A stretch of DNA of 64,000 nucleotides from JAVBMC01 sp031552845. GTDB lineage: Bacteria > Verrucomicrobiota > Kiritimatiellia > RFP12 > DVOR01. Position 1 is the first letter of the stretch; each line of letters begins with the position of its first letter. Under the pieces are notes generated by a model that was not told the origin of the DNA, did no database searches, and worked only from the letters and a program-made list of their open reading frames with translations. Shown here piece after piece: positions 49,466 to 59,500 of this stretch. The stretch lies in contig JAVBMC010000037.1 of NCBI GenBank assembly GCA_031552845.1, positions 1-64,000 on the forward strand, in the 5' to 3' direction. Made by a program: the position numbers and the translations under genes.

Positions 49466-51783
49466 AACAAAATAAATGGGCTTATGCGGGTACGTTTGGC
49501 GTAGCGGTTGCGCTCCTTGCAGCGCCGGCTTGTTGCCTGATATCGGGTGGAAATGATGCGAGTAATCAAGTGGCGGAAGGCGTGGTATATGACTATACGC
49601 CTATTTCTGCGCCGGGTTATCCGTTGTCTATAACGACGATGAGCGGTAAAGTCGCCGCGATTCCGACTAATACGGTTGGGGTCTTGATTATTCCTTCAGC
49701 ATTAACGCAGTGGAAGTTTGCTGTGCCAGGCGAGGAGCAGACCCCTGTTAAAGAGATTGGGCCATACGCATTCTATAGTTGTAACGGACTAACTGCGGCT
49801 GTAATTCCTGAGGGGATTAAAAAGATTGGCTATGGTGCATTTTATGGATGCGGGAATCTGAAGTCAGTGGTGATCCCCGATAGTGTGACGAATATTGAGA
49901 GCGAGGCGTTTTATAGATGCAGCAGTTTGAGCTCGGTTTCAATGGGAAGCGGCGTTGAGGTTATTAAGCGTGCCGCCTTTAGGGGTTGCGACAATCTTGA
50001 GACGATTGTGATTCCGAGCAGCTTGACTAACATTGGTGAACGGGTGTTTGGGGTTTGGAACGACCCGATTGAGATTAGGGAGCATATCGCCAAAACCGGC
50101 GGCATGGGTGAAGTCCGGGGCAAGCGGCGCGGATTGCAGGCGTTTGAGGTTGCCCCCGGCAACCCGAAATTCTCATCAATAGATGGCGTGTTGTTTGATA
50201 AAACGGGCAAGCTATTAATCGCTTATCCCTACGGGCGAAAGGGAGGGTATAAGGTGCCTGAAGGTGTCGAGGTTATTGGAGAGGATGCATTTCGCGCCTG
50301 TGCCGGATTAACTTCAATCAAGATGGCGAAAAGCGTCAAAGAAATTAAACGTTATGCGTTCTTGGAATGCAGCAACTTGACGTCTGTGGTGATGGGTGAA
50401 GGTATTGAGGCGATTGACATTGCTGCATTTGCGCGTTGTAACCGGTTACCATCCATTACACTGCCTCCAAACTTAAACTTACTGTACACTGACGCATTTG
50501 CAGAGTGTGACAACTTGAAGTCAATTTTGGCACATTCGAAGAATGAAAGGTATGTATCTATTGATGGAGTCCTAGTAAACAAAAAAGGTAACGGAGTCTA
50601 TGTCTATCCGTGTGCCAAGCAAGGAGACTATACCGTTGCCGATGGAAGCAAATTTATCAGTGCCGGGGCATTTGATGGCGCCGATGGATTGACCTCTATC
50701 AATCTTCCCGCCAGTCTCGAGACGCTTGGGTCCCCCGGTATGTTTGCCCGTTGCCGTAATTTAAACGCCATTAACGTTGATACGAACAGTTCTCACTTTT
50801 CATCTGTTGACGGCGTGTTGTTTGATAAAGGCGGCGGTAGCTTGCTAGCCTACCCGCCGGCGAAACAGGGGGCCTATGCAATTCCAAACAGCGTTTCAAA
50901 TGTTCCCCTGTGGGCGCTTGCCGGGTGCCACGGGTTAACCTCTGTCACCATTCCAGCCGGGCTGAAATGGATTGGCCATGAACCATTTACCCGCTGTGAT
51001 AATTTGACAGCCATCAGCGTTGATGCCGATAATCCAAATTATGTCTCTGTTGATGGCGTGCTGTTTGACAAAAAAGAAATGCGCTTGATACGTTACCCGG
51101 CAGCCAAGCAGGGGACGGTTTATGTAATGCCGGAGGGCTCAACTCTCAGATGGTGGGGAGGGGATCCTTTTGAGAATTGCACGAATCTCAAAGAACTTAC
51201 GATTGCTGCCAGTGTCACCGACATGAATACGCTCCAACTAAAAGGTTGCTCCAACCTGACATCCATCACCTTCCCGGCACGCGAGACCTCCTTCAAATAC
51301 ATGCTGCCGGATTGCTTCTGGAAGATCAACAAGCTGTGCCTGCGTGGCGGCGAATGGAAGCATAAGATCATATTTGATCACATGTTCAGCGGTTTCGTCG
51401 GATTAACGGAGGTGACCATTCCGGAAGGCATCCGTTCCATTTGGGATAGAGCCTTTGAAGATTGCATTAATCTCCAAACGGTGAACCTCCCCGCCAGCAT
51501 TGAGAGGCTTGAGCCCGGCACTTTTTTCACCTGCACCAACATCACCTCCGTGGTCATCCCCGCATGCGTGACCAACCTGCAAGAAACCTTCCCGCTCTCC
51601 TATCAAAAGATCACCAACGTTGTGCGCCACGCCGCCATCCCGCCACAAGACAAACAACCCACGATACAAACTTTGCCACAACGTATTGTGCCACGCCACC
51701 CCTCCAGCAGGGGAAAACAATCTGCGGGGCAAACTTCGCCGCAACGTATCGTGCCACGTCAGCCCTCTAATACGGAGAAATAA
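49462..51783 (+). CDS. BspA-type leucine-rich-repeat protein 2 of 5, possible lipoprotein (773 aa)
   Basis: The N-terminal signal ends in LAAPACC, which could be a weak lipobox. Four DGVL-type islands are set among LRR_5 repeats. The shared C-terminal ending (ETFPLSYQKITNVVRHAA) is followed, unlike the other members, by about 45 extra residues with two copies of P-Q-R-I-V-P-R-x-P-S. At DNA level this tail is a duplication of the gene's own 3' end read in another frame (see the repeat feature). The start overlaps the upstream stop by 4 bp, and the stop abuts the next ATG directly. Confidence 0.9.
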   Translation: MKQNKWAYAGTFGVAVALLAAPACCLISGGNDASNQVAEGVVYDYTPISAPGYPLSITTMSGKVAAIPTNTVGVLIIPSALTQWKFAVPGEEQTPVKEIGPYAFYSCNGLTAAVIPEGIKKIGYGAFYGCGNLKSVVIPDSVTNIESEAFYRCSSLSSVSMGSGVEVIKRAAFRGCDNLETIVIPSSLTNIGERVFGVWNDPIEIREHIAKTGGMGEVRGKRRGLQAFEVAPGNPKFSSIDGVLFDKTGKLLIAYPYGRKGGYKVPEGVEVIGEDAFRACAGLTSIKMAKSVKEIKRYAFLECSNLTSVVMGEGIEAIDIAAFARCNRLPSITLPPNLNLLYTDAFAECDNLKSILAHSKNERYVSIDGVLVNKKGNGVYVYPCAKQGDYTVADGSKFISAGAFDGADGLTSINLPASLETLGSPGMFARCRNLNAINVDTNSSHFSSVDGVLFDKGGGSLLAYPPAKQGAYAIPNSVSNVPLWALAGCHGLTSVTIPAGLKWIGHEPFTRCDNLTAISVDADNPNYVSVDGVLFDKKEMRLIRYPAAKQGTVYVMPEGSTLRWWGGDPFENCTNLKELTIAASVTDMNTLQLKGCSNLTSITFPARETSFKYMLPDCFWKINKLCLRGGEWKHKIIFDHMFSGFVGLTEVTIPEGIRSIWDRAFEDCINLQTVNLPASIERLEPGTFFTCTNITSVVIPACVTNLQETFPLSYQKITNVVRHAAIPPQDKQPTIQTLPQRIVPRHPSSRGKQSAGQTSPQRIVPRQPSNTEK
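51616..51783 (+). repeat. Tandem 63-64-bp repeats at the 3' end of LRR gene 2
   Basis: Units begin with AACGTTGTGCGCCACG (51616), AACGTATTGTGCCACG (51680) and AACGTATCGTGCCACG (51743). The first step is 64 bp and the second 63 bp. The first unit is read as NVVRHA and the later ones as QRIVPRH in a shifted frame. The third unit runs into the ribosome site of the next gene. Confidence 0.8.
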
Positions 51784-53340
51784 ATGAAGACAAGCAAATG
51801 GAATTATCTAGGCGCCTTTGTAGTGTCGATAATTTTTCTTCTGGTTTCAGCCTGCATTAGCACACCCACGTTCAACACGTCGAATACCGAGACGGTGGAT
51901 GGTATAACGTATGCCTATAGCGTCAGCAATAATGTTGCGACTCTTGGATCAGGCATTGTAGGAGTGCCTGCGATTAGTCCTGACACATCGGGTGCCTTAA
52001 ACATTCCTTCAACCCTAGGAGGCTATCCAGTCAAGCGGCTGGGGATGTATGCTTGTGTTGGGTGCAGCAAACTGACTTCCGTTGATATCCCAAGTGGCGT
52101 GAACGAGATTGATTTTGATGCTTTCAGAGATTGCAGAGGACTTACAATTATTGCTATTCCCAACAGTGTCACCAATATAGGACGCGGTGCGTTCTTACGA
52201 TGTGTCGAACTAAAAGAAATCACAATCCAAAAGACGGTGACTGCCATTGGGCGATATGCATTTAGTGCCTGTCATAGCCTGCCTGCAATTGCGGTCGATT
52301 CGCGCAACCCCTTCTATTCATCAATTGACGGCGTTTTGTTTGATAAAGCCGGCAAGCGGTTGATTAATTATCCCGGCAGTAAACTAGGAGCTTACATTAT
52401 TCCCGACAGCGTGACAGACATTGGCCAAGGGGCATTTACAGAGTGCAATGGTTTAACTTCCGTCACTATTCCAAAGAGCGTCAAGACAATCGGGGACGGT
52501 GCCTTTTCCGGATGTGCCAATCTGACGTCCGTTACCATCAGCGAAGGTATTCATACTATTGAGTCATGGGCGTTTAATAAATGCAGGCGATTAACCATGA
52601 TAACGCTCCCCCGAAGTGTCGAGAAAGTTGGGCACGGCATGCTTGCAAGATGCAACGATTTAAAGACTATTCATATACAGCCCGGCAATCCAAACTATTC
52701 ATCTGTCGATGGAATTCTGTTCAGCAAAGACGGTACTTTGTTAGTTGCCTATCCATGCGATCGGCAAGGCGCTTACTCGGTGCCGAATGGTGTTAACAAA
52801 ATTGAGACTGCTGCATTCTGCGGCGCTATGCACTTAACTGCGCTGACAATTCCAGCAAGTGTTCAACACATTGGAAGTGAATTTGGAGCGGCATGTCCAA
52901 ACCTACAATCCATTACTGTCGATGCAAACAACGCTCACTTTTCATCTGTTGACGACGTGCTATTTGACAAGAAGGGCCTCCGTTTGCTGACTTACCCATC
53001 GGCCAAGCAAGGAGCTTACGTCATTCCGGACAGCGTGGTGACTATACGACGCCGGGCTTTTTCAGAATGCAACGGACTAACTGCCGTTACAATTCCGGAA
53101 GGCATTAAATACATCCAAGACCAAGCATTCCGTAAATGCACCGGCCTAACGTCCATGGCAATTCCCGCCAGCACTGTCAGTGTCGGCCATTATGTATTTC
53201 AAGGATGTACGAATATCACCTCCGTCACTGTTCCGGGATGCGTCACCAACCTGCAAAAAACATTCTATGCCTCCTATTCAAAAATTACCAACGTTGTACG
53301 TCATGCCGCCATTCCACAACAGGAGAAGCGTAATGATTAA
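51784..53340 (+). CDS. BspA-type leucine-rich-repeat lipoprotein 3 of 5 (518 aa)
   Basis: The signal peptide carries a good lipobox (LLVSAC, Cys about 25), so the protein is probably lipid-anchored. The mature start T-E-T-V-D-G-I-T-Y-A-Y-S-V is close to that of the giant LRR protein at 302, including GGYPV. Three islands (DGVLF, DGILF, DDVLF) sit among LRR_5 repeats. The ending is YSKITNVVRHAAIPQQEKRN. ACGGAGAA lies before the start, and its own last codons overlap the next gene's start by 8 bp. Confidence 0.92.
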   Translation: MKTSKWNYLGAFVVSIIFLLVSACISTPTFNTSNTETVDGITYAYSVSNNVATLGSGIVGVPAISPDTSGALNIPSTLGGYPVKRLGMYACVGCSKLTSVDIPSGVNEIDFDAFRDCRGLTIIAIPNSVTNIGRGAFLRCVELKEITIQKTVTAIGRYAFSACHSLPAIAVDSRNPFYSSIDGVLFDKAGKRLINYPGSKLGAYIIPDSVTDIGQGAFTECNGLTSVTIPKSVKTIGDGAFSGCANLTSVTISEGIHTIESWAFNKCRRLTMITLPRSVEKVGHGMLARCNDLKTIHIQPGNPNYSSVDGILFSKDGTLLVAYPCDRQGAYSVPNGVNKIETAAFCGAMHLTALTIPASVQHIGSEFGAACPNLQSITVDANNAHFSSVDDVLFDKKGLRLLTYPSAKQGAYVIPDSVVTIRRRAFSECNGLTAVTIPEGIKYIQDQAFRKCTGLTSMAIPASTVSVGHYVFQGCTNITSVTVPGCVTNLQKTFYASYSKITNVVRHAAIPQQEKRND

Positions 53341-55069
53341 GTCATCTTGTAAATGCATTGGCTTCATCGGCACGCTGCTTCTCACTGCATCTATTGTTTT
53401 CGCCGATACGCAGACGGTTGATGGCGTGACGTATACTTACAGTGCGACGAGTGGTGTCGCGAGGATTTTGAATTCGGACGGGGTGATTGTTTCCAGTGGG
53501 GCGATTGTTTATTCGGCGATTAGCACGAATACGGCGGGCGAGGTAGTAGTTCCCGATCGCTTGGGCGGATGTCCAGTGGAAATCATTGGGCGGAGTGCTT
53601 TCGCCGGTTGCAAAAAGGTGACATCAATCAAACTCCCGGAGTCTGTCACATGGATTGATGATAACGCCTTTGCCAGTTGCACGAATTTGACTTCGTTGAA
53701 AATGCCGGATGGGGTTCGAGTATTAGGCGAAGGCGCATTCTATCGATGCCGAAAGCTAACTGCTATTGCAATCCCCAATAGCGTGAGCCGCATTGGCTAC
53801 GGGGCGTTTAGCGAATGTGATGGATTGACGTCAATCTGGATTCCAAAACGCGTGGAGTTCATTAAGGATTATGCTTTTAGCGGATGCAGGAGTTTGAGGC
53901 GCATTGATGTCGATTTAGATAATCCTCACTTCTCATCGCAGGATGGTGTGTTATTTGATAAGGCCGGGCTGAAGCTGTTGGCTTATCCCGCCGGAAGACA
54001 GGGTGCGTATGTGATTCCAGAGAGAACGAAGAGCATTGATGATGGCGCATTTCGGAGTTGTGTTGGTTTAACAGCGCTGATCATTCCCAAGAGTATCCGC
54101 GAAATGCGGTATGCTTCCTTTGGCGAATGTTCTAACTTGTTGTCGGCACAGATCAGTCCGGAGAACCCAAACTACTCATGCAGAGATGGCGTGCTATTCA
54201 ATAAAGACGGGACTACATTAATCCGTTATATCGTTGCTCCACGAGGTGCCTATTCCATCCCGGATGGCACTAAGATAATTGAAGGCCGCGCATTTGCTCA
54301 ATGCGGCACATTAACATCGGTGACTTTCCCTAACAGTGTTGAGAAGATAGGCGACAGCGCATTTTTGGGATGTTCAAGCTTAACATTCGCCAAGCTTCCC
54401 GAACGCCTCAGCTTTCTGCCGTGGGGACTGTTTTACGGATGTGAAAATCTCACATCCGTTGTCATGCCAAAGAGTCTCAATCGGATTTCAAAGAGCGCAT
54501 TTAATAATTGTTACAAACTGCGCGGAATTGTTATCCCGGATGATGTCATGCAGATTGACGGTGCTTTTGATGGATGCCTCGCGCTAACCAATATCTCGAT
54601 TCCTAAAGGCATTACATACTTCGGACGCGAGACCTTCAACGCATGTGATAGTTTAACCTCCATCACTATTCCTGCCAATGTCAAAAGGCTCGGACCGCGT
54701 CCGTTCTCAACTTGTCGAGGCTTGAAAGAGATTATCGTGGATGCCGACAACCCCAACTACAGATCTATTGACGGCGTGCTGTTCAATAAGGACGCCACTT
54801 GCTTGCTGCGTTGCCCATCAGGGAGAGTAGGAGTGTATGCCGTCCCTGCAACTGTTGAGACCATCGAGGCCGATGCGTTCAAAGAATGTTGGGAGCTAAC
54901 TTCTCTCTCTATTCCACCCAGCGTCACCAACATCGCAGCAGGTGCATTCTGGTGCTGTTACAAAATCACCTCTGTCACCATCCCGCCCTGCGTAACGGAT
55001 TTGAAGCTAACGTTTCCGAACTCATATGAAACAATCACCAATGTTGTTCGGCATGCCGCTATCCAATAA
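53333..55069 (+). CDS. Secreted BspA-type leucine-rich-repeat protein 4 of 5 (578 aa)
   Basis: The signal peptide (MIKSSCKCIGFIGTLLLTAS, cleavage near FA|DT) is followed by QTVDGVTYTYS. LRR_5 repeats have three DGVLF islands, one in the form NPNYSCRDGVLFNKDG that recurs in the next gene. The protein ends SYETITNVVRHAAIQ. The start is placed at the ATG with AGGAGAAG upstream, overlapping the previous stop by 8 bp; an open frame reaching further upstream lies inside the previous gene and has no signal peptide. Confidence 0.92.
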   Translation: MIKSSCKCIGFIGTLLLTASIVFADTQTVDGVTYTYSATSGVARILNSDGVIVSSGAIVYSAISTNTAGEVVVPDRLGGCPVEIIGRSAFAGCKKVTSIKLPESVTWIDDNAFASCTNLTSLKMPDGVRVLGEGAFYRCRKLTAIAIPNSVSRIGYGAFSECDGLTSIWIPKRVEFIKDYAFSGCRSLRRIDVDLDNPHFSSQDGVLFDKAGLKLLAYPAGRQGAYVIPERTKSIDDGAFRSCVGLTALIIPKSIREMRYASFGECSNLLSAQISPENPNYSCRDGVLFNKDGTTLIRYIVAPRGAYSIPDGTKIIEGRAFAQCGTLTSVTFPNSVEKIGDSAFLGCSSLTFAKLPERLSFLPWGLFYGCENLTSVVMPKSLNRISKSAFNNCYKLRGIVIPDDVMQIDGAFDGCLALTNISIPKGITYFGRETFNACDSLTSITIPANVKRLGPRPFSTCRGLKEIIVDADNPNYRSIDGVLFNKDATCLLRCPSGRVGVYAVPATVETIEADAFKECWELTSLSIPPSVTNIAAGAFWCCYKITSVTIPPCVTDLKLTFPNSYETITNVVRHAAIQ

Positions 55070-55080
55070 GGAGAGAGAAA

Positions 55081-56571
55081 ATGAACAATCTAACATTGAC
55101 TTGTAAGCACATCTGCCTTATCACCATGTTGCTTCTTATGGCACCTGTCGCTTTGGCGACTATGCACACGCAGACGGTTAATGGCATAACGTATGAGTAT
55201 CACATTGAGGATGGCGTGGCGATGATTGCCTGTCCGAACGTGTTGATTATGACTTCGTCCGGATACAGAGATGGATACGCCGCAATCAGCACAAACACTG
55301 TGGGCAAACTCGTCGTTCCTTCCAAGCTTGGAGGATGTCCTGTAGAGATCATTGGCGAATATGCGTTTGCACGGTGTCCCGGACTAACTTCAATTGTTCT
55401 TCCGTCAACCGTCAAAACAATTGATATAGCTGCCTTCGCTTGGTGTACAAGCTTAACATCCATCGTAATTCCAGAGGGTGTCACGAAATTGAACGAAAGA
55501 GCTTTTGACGGATGCTCAAAGCTATCGGTTGTTACTTTGCCAAGCAGTCTCAAATGGATTGATGTCCGAACATTCAGAGAGTGTAGTAGCCTAACGTCGA
55601 TCACAATCCCAGAGAAGGTTATTACAATACTCTGGTGTGCTTTTGAAGGTTGCCAGAATCTTAAAAACATTGAGGTCAATGTGCACAACCAACACTTCTC
55701 ATCTCGGGATGGAGTGCTATTTGACAAGGCCGGATTAAAGCTATTGGCGTACCCCGGAGGGAAGTTGGGTGCATATGTCATTCCAGAGAAAACGGAAGTC
55801 TTTGAGACAGGAGCATTTAATGGTTGTCCCAGGTTAACCGCGCTGACCATTCCAAAGGAGGTTGATAAAATTGATCAGAGTATCCCTTTCATTAATTGTG
55901 ATAACTTATCATCGATTCAAATCAGTCCAGAGAATCCCAATTACTCATGCAGAGATGGGGTGCTATTCAATAAAGACGGTACGGTGTTAATCAGATATAT
56001 CGCGGCGCGGAAAGGGGCTTATTCAATTCCTGAGGGCGTTAAAACGATCAAATGGGCGGCATTCTTTAGATCACTCGGACTTACTTCGTTATATATTCCA
56101 GCCAGTGTTGAGGTGATTTCGGATGGTGAATTTGGATACTGTCCTAACCTAAAGACAATTACTGTCGATGCCAAGAACGCCCATTTCACATCTGTTGATG
56201 GCGTGTTGTTTGACAAGTTAACCAACCGCTTGATAAGTTATCCACCAGGAAAGCAGAAGCGGGCTGCCGCTTATGTTATTCCAAGCACCGTCAGCATTAT
56301 TGGAGCCAGGGCATTTGCCGAATGTAGCTGGTTAACCGATATTGTCATTCCGAACAACGTCAAAGAAATTAAGTATCATGCCTTCATAGGTTGCAACAAT
56401 CTCGTAAGTGTTAGGACTAGTGCCGGACTGCTCAACATGGAGTATGGTGCATTTAGGGGGTGCAGTAATATTACGTCCGTCATCGTTCCGGCAACCCTTA
56501 ACGTGCAACAGATGTTTGCCGACTCCTACGAAAAGATCACCAACGTTGTGCGTCACACCAGCAACAATTAA
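55081..56571 (+). CDS. Secreted BspA-type leucine-rich-repeat protein 5 of 5 (496 aa)
   Basis: The signal peptide (about 1-27, ending in ALAT) is followed by QTVNGITYEY. LRR_5 repeats carry three islands. It is the closest relative of gene 4: they share AGLKLLAYP.G..GAYVIPE and the NPNYSCRDGVLFNKDGT island. The ending is SYEKITNVVRHTSNN. AAGGAGAG precedes the start. The stop lies only 7 bp from the stop of the convergent debranching-enzyme gene, leaving no room for a terminator in between. Confidence 0.92.
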   Translation: MNNLTLTCKHICLITMLLLMAPVALATMHTQTVNGITYEYHIEDGVAMIACPNVLIMTSSGYRDGYAAISTNTVGKLVVPSKLGGCPVEIIGEYAFARCPGLTSIVLPSTVKTIDIAAFAWCTSLTSIVIPEGVTKLNERAFDGCSKLSVVTLPSSLKWIDVRTFRECSSLTSITIPEKVITILWCAFEGCQNLKNIEVNVHNQHFSSRDGVLFDKAGLKLLAYPGGKLGAYVIPEKTEVFETGAFNGCPRLTALTIPKEVDKIDQSIPFINCDNLSSIQISPENPNYSCRDGVLFNKDGTVLIRYIAARKGAYSIPEGVKTIKWAAFFRSLGLTSLYIPASVEVISDGEFGYCPNLKTITVDAKNAHFTSVDGVLFDKLTNRLISYPPGKQKRAAAYVIPSTVSIIGARAFAECSWLTDIVIPNNVKEIKYHAFIGCNNLVSVRTSAGLLNMEYGAFRGCSNITSVIVPATLNVQQMFADSYEKITNVVRHTSNN

Positions 56572-56578
56572 TGGTGTG

Positions 56579-59500
56579 TTACTTTGTCTTTCGTGTGACA
56601 GGCTTTTTGGAACGCGTGGGCTTGGGGTCTTTCAGTAGCTTCCAGACGCGGAGGAACTCGGAGACACCCCAGGCTTGTGCGCCGCAGCCGCGGGGGGCGT
56701 GGGGGGCATCGCCGTCGGTGTTCTCGGGGATCTGGCAGACGCAGTCTTGATTGGTGAGCGCGATGACGCTGCTGAGGAGTGCGCGGGCTTCCGTCCGTGC
56801 GGAGAAGCCATGCACGCGGGCTAGCGCTTCGGCATAGGAGGGGAAAACCCACGTCCAACCGGTGCCGTTGTGATAGGCGGGTTTGCGGCGGGTATCTTCA
56901 TCACCGCGGTAATATCCTTGGTAGGGATTGTGCGGGTCGTTGAGCAGGACGCCGTCGCGGTAAACTGCTAAGGGCACTTGCACAGGTTTGTCGGCTAAGC
57001 TGCGGATGGAGCCGGGGTGCAGGAGGCATGCGCAGGCCTGAACGACGCTTTGCGCTAGCTCGGGCTTGCTGTCGAGCAACCCGAATGTGACTGCGAAGAG
57101 TTGGTTGGGGCGGATGGAGTCATCCTTGAGCGCGTGGTTGGCCGAGGCGCCGGGTTCTGCAAACAGGCAGTCGGAGAGTCCGCCGCCAGGCAGAGGGTAG
57201 AGGCGCGCAAAGGAGTCGCCCGCCAGCTTGTGGAGCTTCTTGAAGCCGGGGTCGATGTGTTTGGCGGCGAATTCAAGCGCGGAGAGCCAGAGCGCCTGTA
57301 TCTCGACGGGGTAACCTTGGCGCGGCGTGCCGGCGGGATAGTTGGTGTCCATCCAAGTGAAGTGCGGCGGCGCAAAGACGAGTCCGGTGGCGGCGTCCAC
57401 GTGAATGCCGTTGGGCGTACCGCTTTGGTAGTGCTGGAGGATGGAGGCGACGATGGCCTTCACGGTACGGTTCCCGCATTTGTGTGCAAGGACTGACTTG
57501 ACGGTTTTCTTCTCGGCAAGTTCGCGCACAACACGGCAGTACCACAAGGGGGCATCGACAGTGTCGTAGTTGCCGACGGTGGTGCCGTGAATGATGTTGG
57601 GCAGCATGCCTTGGCTTTCAAAGCGGCCGAACTCGGAGAGCAGATCGTAGACGACATCAATCTGTCCATCGGCAAGGATCCCACGGGCGGCGATGAGGGT
57701 GTCGCGTCCCCAATCCAAGAACCAGGGGTAACCGGCAATGACGGTTTTGTGTTCATCCCGACGGACGATGAAGTTGCGGAGCATCTGCTGCAGCGCTTTT
57801 TCGAGCGGGACGGAATGCACAATCTGCGGAAGCTCTGCGGCGGGGGTCTTTTTCGCAACCGGCACAGCGAGGTCGGAGGCTGTCAGCACGGCATCGTCAT
57901 TTTCGTTGAGGTCGGCACTGAACCAGCCGGGGCTGTAGAGATCGGACTGTCCGTCGAGGCCGCGGTCGGCATCATCCGGATGCCCGACACAGTAGACCCA
58001 TGCATCTTCACGGTGCCATGTGGCGCGGGCGGCGTCTAACCGCAGACCGATACCGTCGTAGGGCGCGAAGGTAAATCCGCGCGCAGTATCGCGCATAGCG
58101 AGCGGCCAGTGCTGTTCCGGTCCTGCAAAGGCTTTGGTCTTGGCGTGGAAGCTGCGCCATTCAATGTCAGGCCGGAGAATGATCTGCACGGGCTTCTTTT
58201 TACCGATGCCGTTGGCCTGCGAGACGGTGCGGCACACCGTCAGGCGGGCGCAGTTCTTGCCTTCTTCAAGCTCGAGCAGGAAGGTGATGGGCACTTGCTT
58301 GCCCATGCCGCAGGGCACGAGGAAGTTCCAACGCGCGAAGCGTCCTTCCGGATCGGCTTGGAAGGTGTCGAGGCAGGCGGCGTTGATTTCGGCGGAGTAT
58401 CCGCAGAAGCGCAGCCATGCCCGGCAGCGCGTCCAAAGGACAGTACGGTCAACCGGGATTTGGTCGTTGAGGTTAGCGGCGAGCAGCGCATCGTATTGGC
58501 TGCGGATTTCACTCCATGCCAAACGTACTTGCGACATCGCCCCGGCGCCGTTGGTGAGCAGCGTGCGGAATGTCGGGTTCGTGCGCACTTCCGCGCCGGA
58601 GAATAACGTCTGCACATGAGGCTCGGCGGCTGGGCAACGATAGATGGTGAGGGTGAATTGTTTGGCGGCGCCGTCTTGATAAACCTCCGCTTGTAATTCG
58701 AGAGGAGGAGTCTGCCTGCCGGCGTGATGCACCATGCGTACCGCAAGCGCGGACTCCTGTGGCGGCGGTGCAACACAAAGGCAATAACTGCCGGAGTCGT
58801 CCAGCTCGCCCTGCCCTGCGGCGCGCAGATGGCTGCCCTGCTTCCACATTGCACGGAAAGGAGTTGTGGCACGGACTTCTAACTGATGCCCATGCGGCAA
58901 CGGAATCACGCGGCGGGAATCAGCCGGCAAATCACAGCGGACTGTCTGGATGCCTGCTTTATGGAGGCGAGGCGAACAATCCGCGGGCAAAGCCTTGGAC
59001 TGCGGAATTACTTCATCACCCAAGCAAAGGACTTCGCCCGGTTGCAGCAGCATCATGCGATGCGGCGGCAGCGTGATCGTGCGGCCGGTGAGCAGATCTG
59101 TCGTTTGCTCCCGATTGAAGACTCCGCGCCATGTCGCGGGCTGAGGGTTGTGGGGATCAAGATTGACGAGTATTAAAAGATTCGCGCCGGGAGATTGGCG
59201 CAGGACGACCAGCGTGTTTCCGCCATCCACCTGCACCATCTTAAGCGTGGCACCGGGGCCGAATGCGGGATGAGTTGCAAGCAGGTGATTGAGGCGGGCG
59301 ATCTCGGCATTGAGATTGTCGGGGGCATTCCAGTTTAAAGAGGAGAAGCCGTGGACATCAATCTTTTCCGCCGCGAGCCACTCGACGCCGGAGGTAATGC
59401 CCCAAGCACCTTGTTGGGAGAGCAGTGCCGAGAGCTTCACGCGCATCTGTGCCCAGACCTTGCCGCTGGCCGCGAGGCGGTTGTTGTCGTGTGTTTCAGC

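Noticed and set aside
53180..53332. Upstream extension of LRR gene 4
   Set aside because: It overlaps the coding end of gene 3 in another frame and would bury the signal peptide; AGGAGAAG points to 53333.
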